A stretch of DNA of 64,000 nt from Methylophilus rhizosphaerae (GCF_900100975.1 NZ_FNFX01000005.1:1-64000); one strand, 5' to 3'. Positions 1 to 8,738 are shown, counted from the stretch's first letter. The notes: generated from the letters alone by a model not told the origin. Numbers and translations are program-made.

Positions 1-1330
1 GAGGGTATAAATAATTTTGTGTAAACGGTCATTTTGCAGGAAACTGCGCACGTACTTTTGGAGTAGAAATGACCGTATCAAAATCCCTGCCCAACGATCT
101 GATTGATGGATTGTTGGGCAACTATAAAAAGCCTGAAGATTTAATTGGCGAGAATGGACTGCTCAAGCAGCTAACCAAAGCGCTGGTTGAACGTGCTCTT
201 GAAGCAGAGATGGCAGATCACCTAGGCCACGATAAAAATGAGCCTGTGAAGAATGCCTCAGGCAACACCCGCAACGGTAAAAGTCGCAAGACGCTCAAAG
301 GGGACTTTGGCGAACTACCGATTGAAATTCCCCGAGACCGCGCAGGTAGCTTCGAGCCACAACTGATTCCCAAACATCAAACCCGCTGGACGGGCTTTGA
401 TGACAAAATCATCTCCCTGTATGCCAGAGGTATGACAGTACGTGAGATTCAACAGCACTTGTCCGAAATGTACGGCACAGAGATTTCACCGACGTTAATC
501 TCCAATGTCACTGATGCGGTGATTGATGAGGTCAAGCTGTGGCAGTCTCGCCCACTCGACAGTATCTACCCCATCGTCTATCTGGATTGCATCCATGTCA
601 AAGTCAGAGATGCAGGCAGTGTACGTGCCAAAGCGGTGTACCTTGCCATCGGCGTTAACATGGACGGTCACAAGGAAGTCATGGGCTTATGGATCGCCCA
701 GACTGAAGGGGCCAAGTTCTGGCTGGCCGTCGTCACCGAACTCAAGAACCGTGGCGTACAAGACATCTTCATTGCCTGCGTGGATGGATTAAAGGGTTTC
801 CCGGAAGCGATTGAAACTGTCTACCCACAAGCTACTGTCCAGCTTTGTATCGTCCACATGGTGCGCAATAGCCTGAATTATGTGGGCTGGAACAAGCGTA
901 AAGAGGTGGCGGCTGACCTCAAGCTGATTTACAGCTCTGCCACACTGGCTGAAGCTGAAATGGCGCTCATGGACTTTGAACATCAATGGGGTGAGGCTTA
1001 TCCCTTAATCGCAAAATCCTGGCGCAGCAACTGGCAGCGCATTATTCCATTCTTTGACTATCCACCGGAAATCAGGCGAGTGATTTACACCACGAATGCG
1101 ATTGAATCAGTGAACATGAGTCTGCGTAAGATCACCAAAAATCGCGGCTCATTTCCGAATGATGAATCACTGATTAAATTGTTCTATCTTGCCTTACAGA
1201 ACATCAGTGAAAAGTGGTCTATGCCACTGCGAGATTGGAAACCTGCGCTAAACAGGTTTACCATACAGTTCGAGGACAGAATGCCTCGGCAGTAATCAAC
1301 CGCCGTTTACACAAAATTCAGGACACCCTC
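1..1330 (+). mobile_element. Complete IS256-family insertion sequence
   Basis: The element is bounded by imperfect terminal inverted repeats of 28 bp at 1-28 and 1303-1330. Both begin GAGGGT (read inward) and share the inner block AATTTTGTGTAAACGG; five or six central positions differ. It encloses one intact transposase gene. The window begins exactly at the left repeat, so the left target duplication is not visible; the right flank begins GTCGGCTCA. The right end joins an open reading frame that has lost its 5' part, so the element landed inside a gene. The outer ends are inferred from the repeats alone. Confidence 0.88.
69..1295 (+). CDS. IS256-family DDE transposase
   Basis: This 408-residue protein catalyses cut-and-paste or copy-out transposition of its own element. 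The DDE triad is visible: Asp173 in YLDCIHVKV, Asp239 in ACVDGLKGFPEAI, and Glu346 in YTTNAIESVNMSLRK. The N-terminal segment VERALEAEMADHLGH and the stretch GNTRNGKSRKTLKG are typical of the family. Length is normal (about 400) and no frameshift is seen, so it may be active. The start follows a GGAG ribosome site eight bases upstream. It is the only gene between the inverted repeats. Confidence 0.95.
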   Translation: MTVSKSLPNDLIDGLLGNYKKPEDLIGENGLLKQLTKALVERALEAEMADHLGHDKNEPVKNASGNTRNGKSRKTLKGDFGELPIEIPRDRAGSFEPQLIPKHQTRWTGFDDKIISLYARGMTVREIQQHLSEMYGTEISPTLISNVTDAVIDEVKLWQSRPLDSIYPIVYLDCIHVKVRDAGSVRAKAVYLAIGVNMDGHKEVMGLWIAQTEGAKFWLAVVTELKNRGVQDIFIACVDGLKGFPEAIETVYPQATVQLCIVHMVRNSLNYVGWNKRKEVAADLKLIYSSATLAEAEMALMDFEHQWGEAYPLIAKSWRSNWQRIIPFFDYPPEIRRVIYTTNAIESVNMSLRKITKNRGSFPNDESLIKLFYLALQNISEKWSMPLRDWKPALNRFTIQFEDRMPRQ

Positions 1331-2018
1331 GTCGGCTCACGACTACCACGACTCCATTTCACTATATAAGTCTCTACTCGCAGAATTTAAAAACCAACTC
1401 ACTACAGAGTCAACAGTGAGACTTCATGCAACCACGACCCCTAGAGATATGATTTGGTATTTACTTCACTTTCTTTCAGAAGCGAAGATTTCAACCGAGT
1501 TTAGTTATTTTAGGCCACTAACTTACGGTAGTTATTTAAGTCGAGATGCCAAATCTCCCAACCTTGTTCTAAAGCGATCAGGCATTGCATATCCTGATCT
1601 CCCGACATGTATTCTAGTCCTATCTGGCTATGACGAAGAAAGGCTATCTCAGCTTAAGCAAAGATACGAGCCAAAGCTGATGTTAATTGGGCATCAAATT
1701 GGAGATCAGTTAGAAAATAAAGTAAGAAACGTATTTGGAGTTGAAGAGCCTACAGAGGCTGACATGTTTTTCGACTTTAACTGTTTTGATCCTTCTGACC
1801 AATCCGTACAACTCTTACGGGAAAAAATTGAGCCTATTACTAAATCTCATAATGTACTTGCTGCATCTTTGGGCCCTAAGCCTAGTGCATTAATTTTATT
1901 TAAATTGACAGAACTCATACCAGAAATTGGCCTTGTGTATATTGCTGCAAATGACTACAACATAGAATATTCGTCTGGGATTGATTTAACAAATCGCACT
2001 CTAAGCAAAGTTTTTTAA
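1331..2018 (+). pseudogene. 3' remnant of an unknown gene interrupted by the IS
   Basis: From the IS border an open frame continues to a stop at 2018. Codons are open back to the inverted repeat (reading AHDYHDSISLYKSLLAEF before the first GTG at 1416), so this is the C-terminal part, about 228 residues, of a longer protein cut by the insertion. I do not recognise the family. Visible features are a segment ending in a hydrophobic strand (TCILVLSGY), and a C-terminal block LGPKPSALILFKLTELIPEI followed by GLVYIAANDYNIEYSSGID. Base composition is clearly more AT-rich than the methylotrophy genes, suggesting acquired DNA. A terminator follows at 2115-2144. Confidence 0.6.
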
Positions 2019-2114
2019 GCTGATGGACAGCGCCAAGGTGATATCAAAAGCAAACCGATGGAGATCAGCAATTACCTAAGAAATTCAGAACTAAATATTA
2101 GCTCCAACGATGAC

Positions 2115-2144
2115 AAAACGGCTTCTATTGTTCGAAGCCGTTTT
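2115..2144. terminator. Bidirectional intrinsic terminator
   Basis: A perfect 11-bp stem, AAAACGGCTTC with GAAGCCGTTTT, encloses an 8-base loop. A-rich and T-rich flanks allow function in both directions, so it can end the interrupted gene on the plus strand and the sigma-factor operon on the minus strand. Confidence 0.75.
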
Positions 2145-2184
2145 CATTTAGAACTTACCTAGAATTTAAAAATCTCAAATGCAA

Positions 2185-2490
2185 TTATTCCGCATCCTTT
2201 TTAGATTTAAAACGATTGAACAACCCACAACGCACTTTCTCTTGTTCATCAGCTGTCATTGCTTCACTACCGCAATGTCTATGATGCCCATGACGCCCTC
2301 TGAATCCGCCAAAAAGAATTCTGCTTAGAATCAACAGCCCAACTGCGTGGCAGTAATCAATCGCATGAATGCCATCGGCTAATGACACGACTACGTGGTT
2401 CCACAACAGCATGACCACATACGATAACGCCGCGATGCAGACTACGGCTAACGCTGCGAATGCGGCACATTTACTTTTACAATTTTTCAT
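2185..2490 (-). CDS. Small membrane protein cotranscribed with ECF sigma factor
   Basis: This 101-residue protein has one or two hydrophobic segments (about 8-30 and 45-62), then a His/Cys cluster (RGRHGHHRHCG, about 65-75) and a basic tail. The start has a GGAGAG ribosome site. It begins 23 bases after the stop of the sigma-factor gene, so the two are probably one operon; a membrane-bound partner or anti-sigma role is conceivable. It lacks a recognisable anti-sigma domain, and the His/Cys cluster could bind metal. Function is unknown. Confidence 0.6.
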   Translation of the reverse strand: MKNCKSKCAAFAALAVVCIAALSYVVMLLWNHVVVSLADGIHAIDYCHAVGLLILSRILFGGFRGRHGHHRHCGSEAMTADEQEKVRCGLFNRFKSKKDAE

Positions 2491-2513
2491 TCATCTCTCC
2501 AATAATTTAGTCA

Positions 2514-3098
2514 TTAATATGATTGGTAACTGGTTTGCAGCGCTTCCCGTAAGAAAGTGACTGCATACCTTTTTCTTGCTAATAAGGTGTTGATAGCAAC
2601 ACCGGTTTCTGCGGCAATTTGTTTGAAGCTTTTGCCATCTAACTCATGTGCGACAAATACTTGCCGCTGCTCAATCGGTAATTGATTAAGCGCTACTACG
2701 ACCTGCTCAACTAACTGCTTTTTTTCATAAAGTGTTACAGGTGTTTCAGGTTCGATTGAAAGTATAGCTTCCAGCCATAGTGCATCGTCGCCTTCACTCT
2801 GTTCTAGTATGACTTCCTGCTTTTGCTTTCTAAAGCGATCAATAATGCGGTTTCTTGCGACACGGTATAACCACGCGCCGACTTGTTCGAGCGGCTCTGG
2901 TAGACGGTAAGCTGAAACAAACTCATAGAACACGTCCTGCAAAATATCATCTGCGTCACCGGCATTGGGGACGCTTTTGCGGATGAAATTCCGTAGCCTG
3001 GCTTTTTCTTTATTGAAGGTTTCTGTGATGACAGAATCTTGCTGTGCCATTCTTAGATTATTTTCTAAATGTATATCCATGCTGTGAAGACGTTTCAC
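2514..3098 (-). CDS. ECF-type RNA polymerase sigma factor
   Basis: A sigma-70 family protein of about 190 residues. Region 2 (about 25-95) contains DADDILQDVFYEFV and VGAWLYRVARNRIIDRFRK; region 4 (about 130-185) contains LPIEQRQVFVAHELDGKSFKQIAAETGVAINTLL in pieces typical of ECF factors. It directs polymerase to a small stress or envelope regulon. The GTG start is uncertain: ATG codons at 3080 and 3050 are alternatives and none has a strong ribosome site. The small membrane gene follows 23 bases downstream. The target promoters cannot be deduced. Confidence 0.85.
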   Translation of the reverse strand: MKRLHSMDIHLENNLRMAQQDSVITETFNKEKARLRNFIRKSVPNAGDADDILQDVFYEFVSAYRLPEPLEQVGAWLYRVARNRIIDRFRKQKQEVILEQSEGDDALWLEAILSIEPETPVTLYEKKQLVEQVVVALNQLPIEQRQVFVAHELDGKSFKQIAAETGVAINTLLARKRYAVTFLREALQTSYQSY

Positions 3099-3155
3099 AA
3101 CTGGAAATATTGTATGAACCCTGAAATATTTTTAAATAAAGTTTGAGCAGCATGC

Positions 3156-3965
3156 TTATTGCCACTCCGTTGGCGTGGTGCCTAGCCGTTTTGCAAATAC
3201 GCGGCTGAATGCGGCTGAGCTTTGGTAACCAACTTGTGTGGCGATGCTTTTGAGTGGCTTGCCTTGCCTGATCAAGTTTTGTGCAATCGAGAGCCGCCAG
3301 TCAGTGAGGTAATCCAGCGGTGTGGTGCCTACCGTAGTTTTAAAGTTGGCGGCAAACCTGGCGCGTGACATGCCGGAGACATCTGCCAGGGTTTCCAGTG
3401 TCCACGGATGGGATGGATTCTCGTGCATCGCTTTGACTGCCAACGCCAAACGCGGCTCTGCCAATGCGGCGAAAATGCTTTGCTGCAACTGGCCGTTCTG
3501 AATCACATGTCGCAAAATCTGGATCAGGAAATATTCTGCCAGCCTATCCAGCGCGGGCTGCCGTCCCAAGTCTTGCGCAAACGCTTCATGAAACAATAAC
3601 TGCAAGGTGGGTGCAATCTGCTGCATATTACTCAAGGGCACAATCACAAATTCGGGTAATGCTGTCGCCAGCGGGCTGCGCACTTTGGCACCAAGATCAA
3701 TCATGGCGCATACCAGTTCACATGGCTCACCCGCCACAGGTGTGAGCACATGAATGGTCGGTTTGGGGAAGAACACTACACTGGACTGATCTATGCGGGC
3801 GAGCGGCTTGCCCCTGAACATCAGGTCGAGCTGGCCAGAGCGTAACAAATGAATATGGCCCAACTGCCCCGCCCCATCAAAATTCACTACCTGGCAAAGA
3901 TCGCCGGTAAAAAATACCTGGGCTGAAAGCGAAATTTGATTCAACAAGGGCAATAACGGATCCAA
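3156..3965 (-). CDS. AraC-family regulator with cupin sensor
   Basis: The 269-residue protein has an N-terminal cupin-like sensor (about 1-170, of the AraC cupin_6 kind) and a C-terminal pair of helix-turn-helix motifs (about 170-269; LETLADVSGMSRARFAANF and IATQVGYQSSAAFSRVFAKR). It starts with TTG, chosen because an AGGAG site lies seven bases upstream and the next Met is far inside the cupin. It is divergent from the AhpD-like gene at 4069; regulators of this type usually control such a neighbouring oxidoreductase, so that gene is the likely target. Confidence 0.85.
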   Translation of the reverse strand: MDPLLPLLNQISLSAQVFFTGDLCQVVNFDGAGQLGHIHLLRSGQLDLMFRGKPLARIDQSSVVFFPKPTIHVLTPVAGEPCELVCAMIDLGAKVRSPLATALPEFVIVPLSNMQQIAPTLQLLFHEAFAQDLGRQPALDRLAEYFLIQILRHVIQNGQLQQSIFAALAEPRLALAVKAMHENPSHPWTLETLADVSGMSRARFAANFKTTVGTTPLDYLTDWRLSIAQNLIRQGKPLKSIATQVGYQSSAAFSRVFAKRLGTTPTEWQ

Positions 3966-4068
3966 ACGATACTCCTAATCAACATAACGAGACCTTTGAT
4001 AATCATGAGTATTGCATGATATCTCCAACGCACAAAGCGTCTTAATTAACCAAACAAGGAGATTCATC

Positions 4069-4602
4069 ATGGCACGTATTCAAACCATTAACCGTGAAAC
4101 TGCTAGCGCAGAAGTCAATGCAACACTGGATGCAGTGAAAGCCAAACTGGGCAAAGTGCCTAACTTGATTGCCACTTTGGCGCAGGCACCTGTTGCCTTA
4201 AACGCTTACCTGGGATTAAGCGAAGGTGTAACCAAAGGCCGCTTAACCGCAAAACAAAGAGAGTCACTGGCGTTGGCGATTGGTCAGGCTAATAGTTGCC
4301 AGTATTGCTTGTCTGCGCATAGCCTGATTGCCAGAGGCACAGGCCTGAATACTGAAGCGATTCAATCCGCACGCAAAGCTGAAGCAACAGATACGGTGAC
4401 AGAAAGCTTGTTGAAACTGGCAGTTAAAATTGTGCAGCAGCGCGGTATTCTTGCCGATGCAGATATCGAAGAAGCACACGCAGCAGGTGTGGATGATGGC
4501 CTGATTCTGGAAGTGATTGCCCATGTGGCGTTAAACACATTGACCAACTACACCAACCACATTGCACAAACGGAAATTGATTTTCCAGTCGTCGCGGTTT
4601 AA
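4069..4602 (+). CDS. AhpD-like (carboxymuconolactone decarboxylase family) peroxidase-related protein
   Basis: 177 residues with an AhpD-type fold. The redox motif CQYC (Cys77, Cys80) is followed by LSAH (His84), the arrangement seen in alkylhydroperoxidase-like proteins. It probably reduces peroxides or handles an electrophile in the cytoplasm; the substrate is unknown. An upstream in-frame ATG at 4012 exists, but AAGGAGATT directly before 4069 sets the start here. It is divergent from an AraC regulator and is one of three AhpD-like genes in the window. Confidence 0.85.
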   Translation: MARIQTINRETASAEVNATLDAVKAKLGKVPNLIATLAQAPVALNAYLGLSEGVTKGRLTAKQRESLALAIGQANSCQYCLSAHSLIARGTGLNTEAIQSARKAEATDTVTESLLKLAVKIVQQRGILADADIEEAHAAGVDDGLILEVIAHVALNTLTNYTNHIAQTEIDFPVVAV

Positions 4603-4649
4603 TGCATGAGATCAGGCCACCAGTGTGTGGCCTGATTATTTGTATAGCG

Positions 4650-5465
4650 TTAAGAAAGAAAGTCCTCTACTGCCTGGATAAACAGTTGCGGTTGTTCCGC
4701 ATGCACCCAATGGTCTGTGGGCAGACTGACAAACTCTGCTCGGGGAAACTGCTGCTGAATCTCGACTATATCTTTCTGCCGCACATAATCACTGCGTTCA
4801 CCGCGAATAAACAGGCACGGTTTTTCATAATGTGCTGGCAGGGCCGCCTGGAAATGAGCGTAGTTCGCCCGAAGCGCTGGCAAATTGATTCGCCAATGCA
4901 ATTGCCCTTCTGTTTTCACCAGGTTGGTAAGCAAAAACTGGCGTACGGCAAGATTGGGAATAGCTGCTGCCAAAGCTTTATCGACCTCACCACGCGATTG
5001 CGCCTGACTTAAGTCTACGGCCTGCATCGCAGCGATCAATTGCGTATGTGCATCTGCATAGGCACGTATGCCCATATCCACCACAATGAGCTTGTTCACG
5101 CGTTGCGGGTATTGCGTGGCAAACTGCATGGCGACTTTGCCACCGAAGGAGTGGCCGAGCAGATGAATTTGATCTGCGCCCAGTGCGTTGAGGGTGTCTA
5201 GTAAATCGCCTGCCATTTCAGGATAAGTTTGCGTATCACTATGCGGCGAGCAGCCATGATTGCGCAGATCGACGCTGTTCACCTGGTAGTGCTGCGAAAA
5301 ATACCTGGCGATAGCGCCCCAGTTATCGCCCGAACCGAATAATCCGTGCAGGAAGACCAGCGGCTGACCCTGGCCCAGGATTTGGTAATGTAATTGCATG
5401 GCGTGATTGAGAATGGATGAATTAGCGCTATGGTATACCAACGCGGGCGTGTTCCAGTCTGGCAT
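4650..5465 (-). CDS. Alpha/beta hydrolase (YbfF-like esterase)
   Basis: The protein has the alpha/beta hydrolase fold: oxyanion region FLHGLFGSGDNWG (about 38-50), nucleophile elbow GHSFGG (Ser106) and a C-terminal histidine in PTDHWVHAEQP. The order and length resemble the YbfF/acyl-CoA esterase group, so cytoplasmic hydrolysis of small esters or thioesters is likely. The first 22 residues look non-conserved; an ATG at 5399 (MQLHYQILG) may be the true start. Neither start has a clear ribosome site. It converges on the AhpD-like gene. Confidence 0.83.
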   Translation of the reverse strand: MPDWNTPALVYHSANSSILNHAMQLHYQILGQGQPLVFLHGLFGSGDNWGAIARYFSQHYQVNSVDLRNHGCSPHSDTQTYPEMAGDLLDTLNALGADQIHLLGHSFGGKVAMQFATQYPQRVNKLIVVDMGIRAYADAHTQLIAAMQAVDLSQAQSRGEVDKALAAAIPNLAVRQFLLTNLVKTEGQLHWRINLPALRANYAHFQAALPAHYEKPCLFIRGERSDYVRQKDIVEIQQQFPRAEFVSLPTDHWVHAEQPQLFIQAVEDFLS

Positions 5466-5590
5466 TTAGCGCTTCACGTAGGAAAATCCGCGTCAGCCAA
5501 GTCTTACGCGAGTATCAGAATAGCTGGTCTACCTTCTGCCGGATGATTTTTGAATAATGAGGGCTCCATACACATAAATAAGGAAAGATC

Positions 5591-5899
5591 ATGAAAAATG
5601 TATTCAAGTCTCTTTTACTGATCAGCGCGTTAGCTTTGCCTATGGCTGGTTTCGCCGCAGATGGTGATTCCGTGGGGACGAAAGTCGATGATGCGGTCAT
5701 CACCACCAAAGTCAAAGCCGCATTTGCAAAAGATAAGGTGGTCAGCGCTACTGACATCAGCGTTGAAACTGATAGCAATGGCCTGGTGCAATTGTCCGGT
5801 CACGCCAAATCAAAAGCCGAAGCTGATAAAGCGGTGACTATTGCCAAAAGCGTCAAAGGCGTGACTGCCGTGAAAGACGAAATTGTGGTCGCCCAATAA
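5591..5899 (+). CDS. Periplasmic BON-domain protein (OsmY-like)
   Basis: 102 residues with a signal peptide (cleavage likely after GFAAD region, about residue 23) and one BON domain (about 30-100; DDAVITTKVKAAFAKDKVV and VQLSGHAKSKAEADKA). BON proteins are periplasmic and thought to contact membranes or polysaccharide; OsmY is induced by osmotic stress. A ribosome site AAGGAAAG precedes the start. A strong terminator follows at 5920. Confidence 0.85.
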   Translation: MKNVFKSLLLISALALPMAGFAADGDSVGTKVDDAVITTKVKAAFAKDKVVSATDISVETDSNGLVQLSGHAKSKAEADKAVTIAKSVKGVTAVKDEIVVAQ

Positions 5900-5919
5900 G
5901 CACACCACCCATGATCTTG

Positions 5920-5947
5920 CCCATAGGAATCCCATGATTCCTATGGG
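5920..5947 (+). terminator. Intrinsic terminator after BON gene
   Basis: A perfect 12-bp stem, CCCATAGGAATC with GATTCCTATGGG, and a 4-base loop lies 20 bases after the BON gene stop and is followed by a T-rich stretch. The region between here and 6205 shows no convincing gene. Confidence 0.75.
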
Positions 5948-6205
5948 TAGTTGCTTTCAATTTTTTGCCATGCCTGTCATTTAACGCATGGCTTCCCAAC
6001 GCCCCACCCACATCCTCGTCGCCACAAACGCCATATCCCTGCGTGACATCCACCACGTTACAAGAGATTCCGCCGCAAGAGATAACTGCCGGATAATATG
6101 AAGTGAGGCTGAATAAAATCATGCCCGCACTAAAAATCACCGAGAATCGCCTACTCGTTAAATCGGATAGATGATCATCCGGCAGACTGGGATTATGAAA
6201 ATGAA

Positions 6206-6228
6206 AAGCCCCCGCAATGCGGGGGCTT
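6206..6228 (-). terminator. Intrinsic terminator after csp gene
   Basis: AAGCCCCCGC and GCGGGGGCTT form a perfect 10-bp stem with a 3-base loop. On the minus strand it is followed by TTCATTTTCAT. It lies about 65 bases beyond the stop of the copper-storage gene. Confidence 0.7.
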
Positions 6229-6291
6229 ACGTTTACTGCAACCTCTGGATAGACTGTAACGCCAGTCTATCCAGCATCATTGTTCCAACTA

Positions 6292-6630
6292 TTAAGCAAA
6301 TGCCGCTGCGCCGACTTTCAGGCACTCTTCCGCGCACGCCCGGCAGGCTTCCGCGCATTGGCGGCAATGCGCCGTCGCATGCTGGCCGCATTCTTCGGCG
6401 CAGGCAGTACAGATTTCTGCACAATCCTGGCAGACCAGTTCAATAAAGTCACTGCCACGGGCAATAAAAGAAGCGGTCAGTCGGCAAAAATCCGCGCAAT
6501 CCATATCCAGCTCAATACAGCTACGCATCATGGGCCTGGCCTCGCTCTCGCAGGCAATCGCACAGTTTTCACACGCTTCGGCGCACTTCTTGCACAACTC
6601 CATACAGTGTTTCAGGTTTTGCTTGGTCAT
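6292..6630 (-). CDS. Cys-rich four-helix copper storage protein (Csp3-like, DUF326)
   Basis: 112 residues with 19 cysteines, mostly spaced CxxxC or CxxC along predicted helices (for example HCMELCKKCAEACENC near the start and HCRQCAEACRACAEEC near the end). This is the pattern of the Csp four-helix bundles that fill with Cu(I) in methanotrophs and other bacteria. There is no signal peptide, which fits the cytosolic Csp3 type rather than exported Csp1. A CGGAGAG ribosome site precedes the ATG. Copper buffering is the likely role; copper binding is inferred from family knowledge. Confidence 0.88.
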   Translation of the reverse strand: MTKQNLKHCMELCKKCAEACENCAIACESEARPMMRSCIELDMDCADFCRLTASFIARGSDFIELVCQDCAEICTACAEECGQHATAHCRQCAEACRACAEECLKVGAAAFA

Positions 6631-6715
6631 GGTTCTCTCCGGGAATTATTCAATCTGACAAACACGCCTGCCTTTGCTGTATCACGTCATCACGCACAGG
6701 CAGGCGTTCAAACCG

Positions 6716-7015
6716 CTATGGCTGGCTCTGGTTGACATTGACGCCGCCGTCAGCAGGCTTCTCTTTCACCTTTTTGCTTTTTTCTATATTGCTGGCTTTG
6801 GAGCGTTTCTGGTCAGAAGGCTGGCGGCCAGTGGTAGTGTCAGTTGCGCCATTATTGTCTGGCTGGGATTCCAGGTAGTTACCGTTACCGGTGGAATCCG
6901 GCACCTGGTTTTTCTGCTGATGCGCGGGTGGGGGTGGCACCTCTGGTGCCGCCACCGCAAAAATGGAAACGCATGCAAATACACAGGCTAACATCGTGGA
7001 TAATAATTTATTCAT
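6716..7015 (-). CDS. Secreted low-complexity small protein
   Basis: 99 residues: a signal peptide (about 1-22, ending VAAPE) followed by a Pro-, Asn-, Gln- and Lys-rich disordered tail without recognisable domain. An AAGGAG site precedes the ATG. A motif ATCTTCCTACA (minus strand, 7129-7119) lies about 105 bases upstream, resembling a motif before several neighbouring genes. Function unknown; the length and composition resemble small periplasmic stress-induced proteins. Confidence 0.6.
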   Translation of the reverse strand: MNKLLSTMLACVFACVSIFAVAAPEVPPPPAHQQKNQVPDSTGNGNYLESQPDNNGATDTTTGRQPSDQKRSKASNIEKSKKVKEKPADGGVNVNQSQP

Positions 7016-7138
7016 CGTATACTCCTTATCAGGTTGGAGAATGGCCTGCTACTCGCAGGCATGTGTTCATCCTACCCACCTCACTATGGGCTGTATGTAA
7101 GCACGCCTACGAATGTCATGTAGGAAGATATGGCCACA

Positions 7139-7681
7139 TTAACTGTCTTCGTTACCGGTTGCCTGACCATGGCTGCGCACCCAGGCAATGACTTTCAGCA
7201 ACTCATCAGGTGTGATGCCATTATTGGGATCAGTAGGATCCATCAAGCCTTTGCCCTTGGCACCCATGCCGCCATTGGTGCCGTTCCAGACGGTTTCAAA
7301 CATGCCTTTGTTGGTCGCATCTTTGGCGTAATGATAATTAGGACCGGTCAGCGCGGGGCCGACCTGACCACCCGCATCAGGGCCGTGGCATTGAGTACAG
7401 GAATACAGCTGGAAGATTTTTTTACCTTCTTTAATGGCATCCTCTTTCCCGACATAAGGATTTTTACCACTCGCCAGAAATTCCTTGGCTGCCGGGGTAT
7501 CAAACAATTCCGGCTTGATTTCCAAGGGTGAACCATCCTGGGTTTTTACAAATTTGATCGCTTCCCCACTGCTGGCAGTATCCCCGGCTGAGGCACTACT
7601 CCCCGACCCAGAGTCGCTTTTATGGCACGCTGTCAGGCTGACAAGCGTCAATATGGTGGCAAGGGCAAGTTTACGGTTCAT
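7139..7681 (-). CDS. Cytochrome cL-like lipoprotein (MxaG/XoxG family)
   Basis: 180 residues: a lipoprotein signal with lipobox LTAC, an Ser/Gly-rich linker, then a class I cytochrome c. Heme motif CTQCH is followed by GPDAGGQVGPALTGPNYHYA and GMFETVWNGTNGGMGAKG; the last segment and the preceding PAAKEFLASGKNPY block match the cytochrome cL family that takes electrons from methanol dehydrogenases. The start at 7681 is set by AAGGAG seven bases upstream. It stands alone, 53 kb from xoxF in this window, and is membrane-anchored rather than soluble, which is unusual. A partner of XoxF or another PQQ enzyme is plausible but unproved. Confidence 0.8.
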   Translation of the reverse strand: MNRKLALATILTLVSLTACHKSDSGSGSSASAGDTASSGEAIKFVKTQDGSPLEIKPELFDTPAAKEFLASGKNPYVGKEDAIKEGKKIFQLYSCTQCHGPDAGGQVGPALTGPNYHYAKDATNKGMFETVWNGTNGGMGAKGKGLMDPTDPNNGITPDELLKVIAWVRSHGQATGNEDS

Positions 7682-7874
7682 AATCATTCTCCTTGAAATG
7701 TTCTCTTTAAAATTAATGAATGCCGGAATGATTATGAATAAACCCCAAAACATCGCCCATGTAACAATGACGGAAATTTCTGTAGGATTATTCGGACAGT
7801 AATCCTGAGCCCTGGCCAGTGCCTACCCAGACATTAAAGCTTGGCTGTATTTGTTGCCGGGATCTCCCCCCGGC

Positions 7875-8738
7875 CTAGCCATTGATAATTTCCCCGCCAT
7901 TCGGGTGTATGACCTGCCCGGTCATATAAGAGGAGGACTGCCCGGCCAGGAAGACATAAGCCGGCGCAATTTCACTCGGCTGGGCCGGGCGCTTCAACGG
8001 CACCTGCAGGCCAAACTCGCTGACTTTCTGTTCATCAAAACTGGCGGGAATCAGCGGGGTCCATACCGGCCCGGGTGCGACTGCATTCACGTAAATATCC
8101 TTGTGCACCAGCTGCTTGGACAACGAGCGTGTGAAAGAGACCACCGCGCCCTTGGTGGCCGAGTAATCGAGCAACTCCGGGCTGCCACGATAGGCCGTGA
8201 CAGAGGCGGTATTAATGATGTGGCTCTTTTTCGGCAAGTGCGGCAAAGCCGCTTTCACCAGGTAAAACATGGAGAAAATATTGATCCTGAAGGTATGCTC
8301 CAGCTGGCGCTGGCTGATTTCCATAATACTGGTTTGCGGATATTGCTGGGCTGCATTGTTGACCACGATATCCAGCTTGCCGAATTGCTGCAGGGTCTCC
8401 CGCACCGCCTGCTGGCAGAAGCGCTCATCGGAAACATCGCCCGGAATCAGCAGGCAGTGCCGCCCATAAGACTCGACCAACTGCCGGGTTTTCTGCGCAT
8501 CTTCGTGTTCGTCCAGGTACACAACAGCGACATCCGCGGCTTCCACGGCAAAATGCACGGCGACGGCACGGCCAATACCACTGTCGCCACCGGTGATAAT
8601 GGCCACCTTATCTTTCAGCTTCTCGCTGCCACTATAGTCCGCATCAATATAACAAGGCGTGGGAATCATCTCTTCTTCCAACCCCGGTTGAACCAATTGG
8701 TGCTGGGGCGGATTGATTTTTTCTTCAACGGTTTCCAT
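7875..8738 (-). CDS. SDR-family oxidoreductase (YhdF/YghA-like)
   Basis: 287 residues with a short N-terminal extension (LVQPGLEEEM) followed by a Rossmann domain. Cofactor motif TGGDSGIGRAVA (about 47-58), NNAAQQ, catalytic Ser in NTASVTAYRG and YSATK. The extension plus SDR core matches the stress-related YhdF/YghA group of NAD(P)-dependent dehydrogenases of unclear substrate. The start at 8738 is chosen because CTGGAGAATATCT precedes it. The gene follows the small secreted gene ending at 8832 and is probably in its operon. Confidence 0.88.
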   Translation of the reverse strand: METVEEKINPPQHQLVQPGLEEEMIPTPCYIDADYSGSEKLKDKVAIITGGDSGIGRAVAVHFAVEAADVAVVYLDEHEDAQKTRQLVESYGRHCLLIPGDVSDERFCQQAVRETLQQFGKLDIVVNNAAQQYPQTSIMEISQRQLEHTFRINIFSMFYLVKAALPHLPKKSHIINTASVTAYRGSPELLDYSATKGAVVSFTRSLSKQLVHKDIYVNAVAPGPVWTPLIPASFDEQKVSEFGLQVPLKRPAQPSEIAPAYVFLAGQSSSYMTGQVIHPNGGEIING

